NCBI GenBank assembly: GCA_026874595.1
Contig: CM049313.1
Span: 50,455,659 to 50,519,658 of the forward strand
Direction: 5' to 3'
Length of the DNA: 64,000 bases
Origin: Sipunculus nudus
Taxonomy: Eukaryota; Annelida; Sipuncula; Golfingiida; Sipunculidae
Shown in pieces: positions 59,220 to 64,000 of the stretch. The notes below the pieces were generated by a model. The model made no database searches and was not told the origin of the DNA. It saw only the letters and a program-made list of their open reading frames with translations. Positions within the stretch are counted from its first letter, which is position 1; each line of letters opens with the position of its first letter. The position numbers were made by a program, and so were the translations under genes.

Positions 59220-62200
59220 ATTATATATAGTTGTCATGTACACTCATTAGGCAAGCTGCATGGTATAATGCAACAACACCCCACCCCCAGGAACCGCACC
59301 CCTTCTAAAAATCCTTGTTACGACCCTGCTAAAATTACATCCCCTGATGATCATAAATGCAGAGCCAACTCAACATGCAAAAATAAACCACCATTAGGTA
59401 CAATAAAGGGAAAAATTATCAAGTTCCTATTAAACTGAAGTCTAACTTGTCAGTCCTTGTTAGTACTTCGGTATGTCTATATGAGAGTTTACTAAGCATA
59501 AAATCCAATTACAGCTTACAATTAAACACGGTCCTTTCGTTTGTTGCGACATAATTAGAAAGCACAGGGGAAGCAATTCAAGAAACTGGCTTCCTGGTCA
59601 CGCAGCTTCAACTTAATTCAAGCGTCAGACGAAATGAAGATATCCATTTATAGTTTATCCTTTTGTTTGACTTGTGGTAAAGAAAGAAACGGCGGCGTGG
59701 CGCATACAAAGGAAACTAAAGAAGTAGTAGGATTATGGATAGCATAGCTCTGCGCTCGTAGTTTCTTTCTTAGGACAGTTTATTGTTACACAATTTTAAA
59801 TATTAGTTTCACTTTTATACAATAGCTCTCATGTAATTCAGAATCATATTTAAAAACTGATTAGATTCAGGTTACCGCTGTTCAAAATTGTCACGTTTCA
59901 TGGTATTAGATTGAAAATAAGTGAGATAGTGAGATACACAAGCTGTCTTTAATTGAAAAGGCTCAAGAATTGCCCGGGTAATTCTATTTGAGGAGGAGAC
60001 GCTCAGAGGACAGATGTAAAAAGGGAACTGACAATACATATTACCTGTTTTTTGTAGCATGTAAATGTAGCAGGCGTATAGTATTACTAGTGGAAGGCTT
60101 CGTAAACTGCGTAATTAGGGTATTCATTATGTGAACTTAAATTTATTTCAATGTGCAGTATTCATCCTTGATTGTTCCTTCAATTATGTTTTACGGACAA
60201 AGCAACGATACCAGTCATAATAAAACGGTTCAAGCAGAGCAGAAATCAAATTAGAATTGATGACACCTATACGTACACACATACAGACATACATAAACGC
60301 ATAAATACACACACGTTCACACAAACACATATATATACATATGTTTATACATGTATTTTTTTCTGTCATTTAAAAAAAATGAAATTTGAATTTGAAACAA
60401 AGAACATTAATTATATAAACGTAAGTAATAATTAACGATAAAATGAATGAATTTTCTGTGAAATAAATTAATACTTTTTATCATATTCATATTAATCATC
60501 AGCTAAGCAGAAACCCTGTTATAAAACCTCACCTTCCATCTGGTTACAATTCGTTCAATTCAAATTGTACAGGGAAGAAGCGTATCCATGGATACAAACC
60601 TTTCCCGAATAAATGAATATAAAACTAGACAGCCAGTGAAAAGAACGCATGAAAAGGCAAGGGTTTTATATGGGCAGACGAAATTTAAACCCTAGAACCA
60701 TATGGAAGGCTTGTAGAGGATCATTCCTTTATGACAATTGATTGAGCAGCGGCTGGAAGAGGCATTCAATCTACATAATCGAATATGTAATAACGTTCGC
60801 AATAATTAAGGAACAGGTGTGTGAAAATATAAAATACCTGCCTCCTTTTTCATGCCGCTTGCACCCTGATATATAACGCTTACTTCTAACAATAACAGAG
60901 CTTCTATGTATGAGCCTATATGCTGTATGAGTGTTCAGCTTCCGTCAGAGTAATCATGCACATGACTCAAAAGGCAGTCATATATTTCCAGATAAATAAG
61001 CCAAGCTGGTTCGGGCCGCGTTACTTATATCCTGCCAATCTTCATGGGATCTTGCGGCTTGGAAACCTAAATTTGATAATAATATATTATTTGCTCACTT
61101 GACATTTGTGTCCTGGTCTTCTTTTCTCTACTGTTTCTGTTGTAAATGAATCTGTGTAGGTTTTATAATTTAGTATTTATGACTGAGGTTTCTTTTTCTG
61201 CCTGGTTAACAAAACTACTATATATATATATACACACCTAACAAAGCTAGTTTTTGAAGTCCCACTCTGTTTTATTCCGTCAGCCTGTCTTCATTATTTC
61301 TATTTCTTTGGGTTGCAAAATCTGTTTAGAACCTCAAATTTAATTTTCCAGCGCATATATACTTGCCGTCCCACGTGACACCCATGCCACTCTGGTCCGG
61401 AGCCATTGTTTACCCTTCTGGTCTTTGCCCGCTTTTCTTTTGGACTTGTTTTCTTGACATGAAGTTTTCAAGTAGTGATTTTTCAAGAGCAAGATTTTCG
61501 TCATTGCCAAAATCGTTCATCCAAGTCTATTTTTGTTGCGTTTTTATTCTCCGAAAAAAATATTGGAAAATATCTAGTAGATCCATCAGATTTCGAATTT
61601 TATTTGGATGGTGGAACATTTTGTCTTGAGTACCGGCATTTTTATAATTTGATATACGATATATTTTTATCAGCAGTATACTGGTATTTTGCCAGATTTG
61701 TAAGGAAATTCCCATTTGTAAACTTTAATTGTCACCAGCTTGATGCAGACTTTTGCATATCTTGCTACGGTTGTTATGATGAATTTATTCAGTGGCTGAA
61801 TATTTAACGGGGAATCCGTAAAATTAAAAATCATCTTTGTTTTAGTGTCAACCTCCGCCTGCTTTCAAGCGTTAATGGGTTTGTTTTATCCTGGTGTTTT
61901 TTTTTAGCAAGAACGCCCTGTTAACAAGTATCCGTTTTTAAAACTGAGGTCGTCTTTTATCATAATATACATATACATTCACACTTATGCTGTGACGTTC
62001 ACCCTGTAACAAGTTTCACCGATTTTTTATGTTATAAGTAGCTGACGTCATTGGTATAAGTGAGGAACTATCTACTTAAGTGTTTACGTCTGGTTCACGC
62101 TGTTGTATAGTTTACCGTGAATTCTCTGATGTCCTGGACTCAGTTAAACTGCAGTTCATCTGCAGGCATGAGGTTCCGGACGACCGTTCAGAAGATACTT

Positions 62201-62880
62201 CAACCAGCCGTTTCTGGATTTTGCATAAAGGCCTTCAGCGAAATCTAGTTTCAATACCAAACATCTAAGCACTCCTTGAGATAAGCATTAAAAGCTTTCA
62301 ATACCAATCTTCCCTTTTCAGTGACTAGATCCCAAGGCCTCAGGACACCTGCTCTTATGATAGTTCAAATCACATAATTGTATCCACCAACTCCCCAGAG
62401 GAAAAGCAAACAAACGTATCGATCGCTCCGGCGGCCTGAATTACTGTCCTTTTGAGTGTGTTATACGAGGGTGCACTTAGAAATTTATTCTTTTTATTTC
62501 CTCAATATCCATAGTTAAATCTTGATAAATGTTTATGGATCTACAGTTACGGCATATTTATTATTTTTTATACAAAATGTGTAGGCACAGGGTTACCATT
62601 ATAAACGCAGTCAGTCGCCAATAGAATCTACGCCGTGACTCGGAGCCCAATTTGAATTTCAAACATTTAAATTAACTTCATATATGATTCTACAATAATC
62701 TTTTTTTTTCTTTATTATTTCTCTTCTGAAAATGGCAAAACATTGGTTAGAACCGAAGAGATTTTTTAAAGGATGCATCATAGGCGTCAATATAGGATAT
62801 ACACCCCCCCCCACCACATTACAGCAAGTACGAGTGTTGATCAAAAAATGTTATCACCACCCCACCCACCCCTAGTCTAG
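59220..62880. other. Gene-free stretch
   Basis: Mostly AT-rich unique sequence. Contains CA-rich low complexity near 60280-60345 and a TA tract near 61220-61236. ORFs up to 110 codons (61475-61807) show no known domain. A C-run lies near 62803. Nothing else can be supported. Confidence 0.5.
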
Positions 62881-62884
62881 TTCT

Positions 62885-63015
62885 AATAGCAGATCGCTCT
62901 TAAGAGGGGTTGTGTTACGGGGTGACATAAAAGCGCACCGAACTGCCTCGCCAGTGAAGCTTGGGTTCGAATCCTGGATTGGCCCAGTATTTTCGCCTGA
63001 GCAATTTGTCTTCGT
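62885..63015 (+). mobile_element. Third tRNA-like repeat family, copy 3
   Basis: The best-preserved copy: TAGCAGATCGCTCTTAAG, then CACCGAACTGCCTCGCCAG, then a good box B GGGTTCGAATCC (62963-62974), and a tail TTTCGCCTGAGCAATTTG. No clear cloverleaf, so a tRNA-derived repeat is favoured over a tRNA gene. Confidence 0.5.
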
Positions 63016-63020
<5 letters not shown>

Positions 63021-63085
<65 letters not shown>

Positions 63086-63086
63086 T
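63021..63086. repeat. (TA)n microsatellite
   Basis: TA tract of about 66 bp with two TATTTA interruptions, directly at the 3' end of the tRNA-like repeat copy 3, as many SINEs end in simple repeats. Confidence 0.95.
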
Positions 63087-64000
63087 ATAACTCCGGGGAA
63101 ACGGTATTTCAATATTCATGGGTTTACCAAATAAGTGCCCTAACCTTCAACCCTGAATCATCCACCCACTCTTGAACATATTTCGACGCAACGGACACTT
63201 CTCCGCACATCGACGTATTGAGCCTAGCACTGGAGTAAGCATCACGTGATGGTTTTAAGTACTTCGTTAATAAATCCATGAACCAGATGACCTAGTCTCT
63301 CTTTGAACATTGACATGTTCCTGTGGCAGTCGTAATCAAGTAGCTGAATATTTTTAAAGGAGCCTCGATGCAGGTGCGCGCTTGTCGAGCAGGAAATTAT
63401 CAAATATTTAATATTAAAATTCCCGACCTGGCGGATGCGAATATTTGAAGTTAACTGTTGAATCCAAAACATTCAGAAAATATCTAACAGGAAATCCATA
63501 GCCGTGAATATGAAAGAGGGCAGGTACTTTAGCATTTACTCATTTAATCAGCTGTGCTAACTGACAAAGCCATTAGTGTTCGTAAGCTTTGTTTGAATTG
63601 ACCAATGAACAGTGACGGCAGCGCCTGCCGGGTCGTTGGGTTCCCCATTAAACGATTACTACAATGTCGGCCACGTTCTCTCCATTAAACTAATCCCCCA
63701 ATATGACAAAGAGCTGGCGACGAAAATGCCACCACCGAGCCTGTTTCCTGTTTACAGTTGGAGTTTCTGGGCGAGTAAATCTATTTAGAGATCATCATCT
63801 TTCGTTTTTGTTTCCCTGACGTTGACTAAGCTAGATTTTCCTTAATGATGGGAAAATCATGTCACAAGGGAAGGAAAGAGCAAGCGTCGTGTGGTTACCC
63901 GCTTTGTTCGTGTACAGTTTAATTTGTGGCAAGGGAAGGCAACAGTCCTAGAGATAGCCACAACTCGTATACTTCTCATTGCATTACTGGTAACATGAAT
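63087..64000. other. Gene-free stretch
   Basis: No recognisable gene. From about 63570 to 63790 the sequence is moderate-GC and non-repetitive, with a CCAAT box at about 63601. It could be regulatory but has no further support. Confidence 0.4.

Overview
The window looks like intergenic or intronic DNA from an animal nuclear genome. It is AT-rich and full of (TA)n and (CA)n microsatellites, long C or G homopolymers, minisatellites, tRNA-derived SINE-like pieces and short TIR elements. I found no open reading frame that I can tie to a known protein family. The longest ORFs (about 130-154 codons) are either repeat-driven or unrecognisable, so a bacterial, viral or organelle origin is unlikely. 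The style points to a marine mollusc, most likely a bivalve: repeat elements that begin and end in a CTCAGCTGA-type hairpin next to GGAC repeats, carrying internal arrays of about 150 bp, plus SINEs with a TCTCCGGG central motif. This assignment is inference from repeat style, without any search.

Layout. 0-5.3 kb: unique sequence with microsatellites. 5.3-8.24 kb: a composite repeat element bounded by inverted hairpin/GGAC ends and filled with diverged ~150-bp tandem units, each carrying a palindrome close to AGGTCAnnnTGACCT. 9-14.9 kb: a tRNA-like SINE fragment, unique sequence and (TA)n tracts. 14.94-19.04 kb: a 56-bp minisatellite split by a 2.03-kb TIR transposon-like insertion (16535-18566). 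19.1-20.47 kb: a second block of the ~150-bp units, ending in a perfect 13-bp-arm hairpin. 20.9-30.2 kb: SINE copies, a dispersed repeat pair and a possible TATA promoter with a first coding exon (23.76-23.89 kb). 32.6-36.9 kb: an LTR-like block, a two-E-box plus TATA promoter candidate (35.14-35.18 kb) and a 19-bp tandem repeat. 37.55-38.08 kb: a hAT-type MITE. 42.09-42.69 kb: a PIF/Harbinger-type MITE. 44.64-44.70 kb: a CRE cluster with a TATA-like box. 45.3-46.83 kb: a 42-bp (14-codon) degenerate array. 47.46-47.59 kb: an NRF1-type palindrome followed by a possible noncoding first exon. 48.57-48.96 kb: a 190-bp tandem duplication. 55.79-56.0 kb: a weak candidate coding exon. 56.37-56.61 kb: a GATA-motif cluster. 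58.6-59.04 kb: a TA-flanked MITE. 58.4, 59.1 and 62.9 kb: copies of another tRNA-like repeat.

How the parts fit together. The dominant story is repeat nesting: a tandem-repeat-bearing element, a minisatellite within or beside it, and a TIR element inserted into the minisatellite. The best functional hints are four separate promoter-like motif clusters and a repeat family that spreads near-perfect oestrogen-response-element palindromes. No gene can be assembled from the sequence alone, so the promoter and exon calls are hypotheses needing transcript data.
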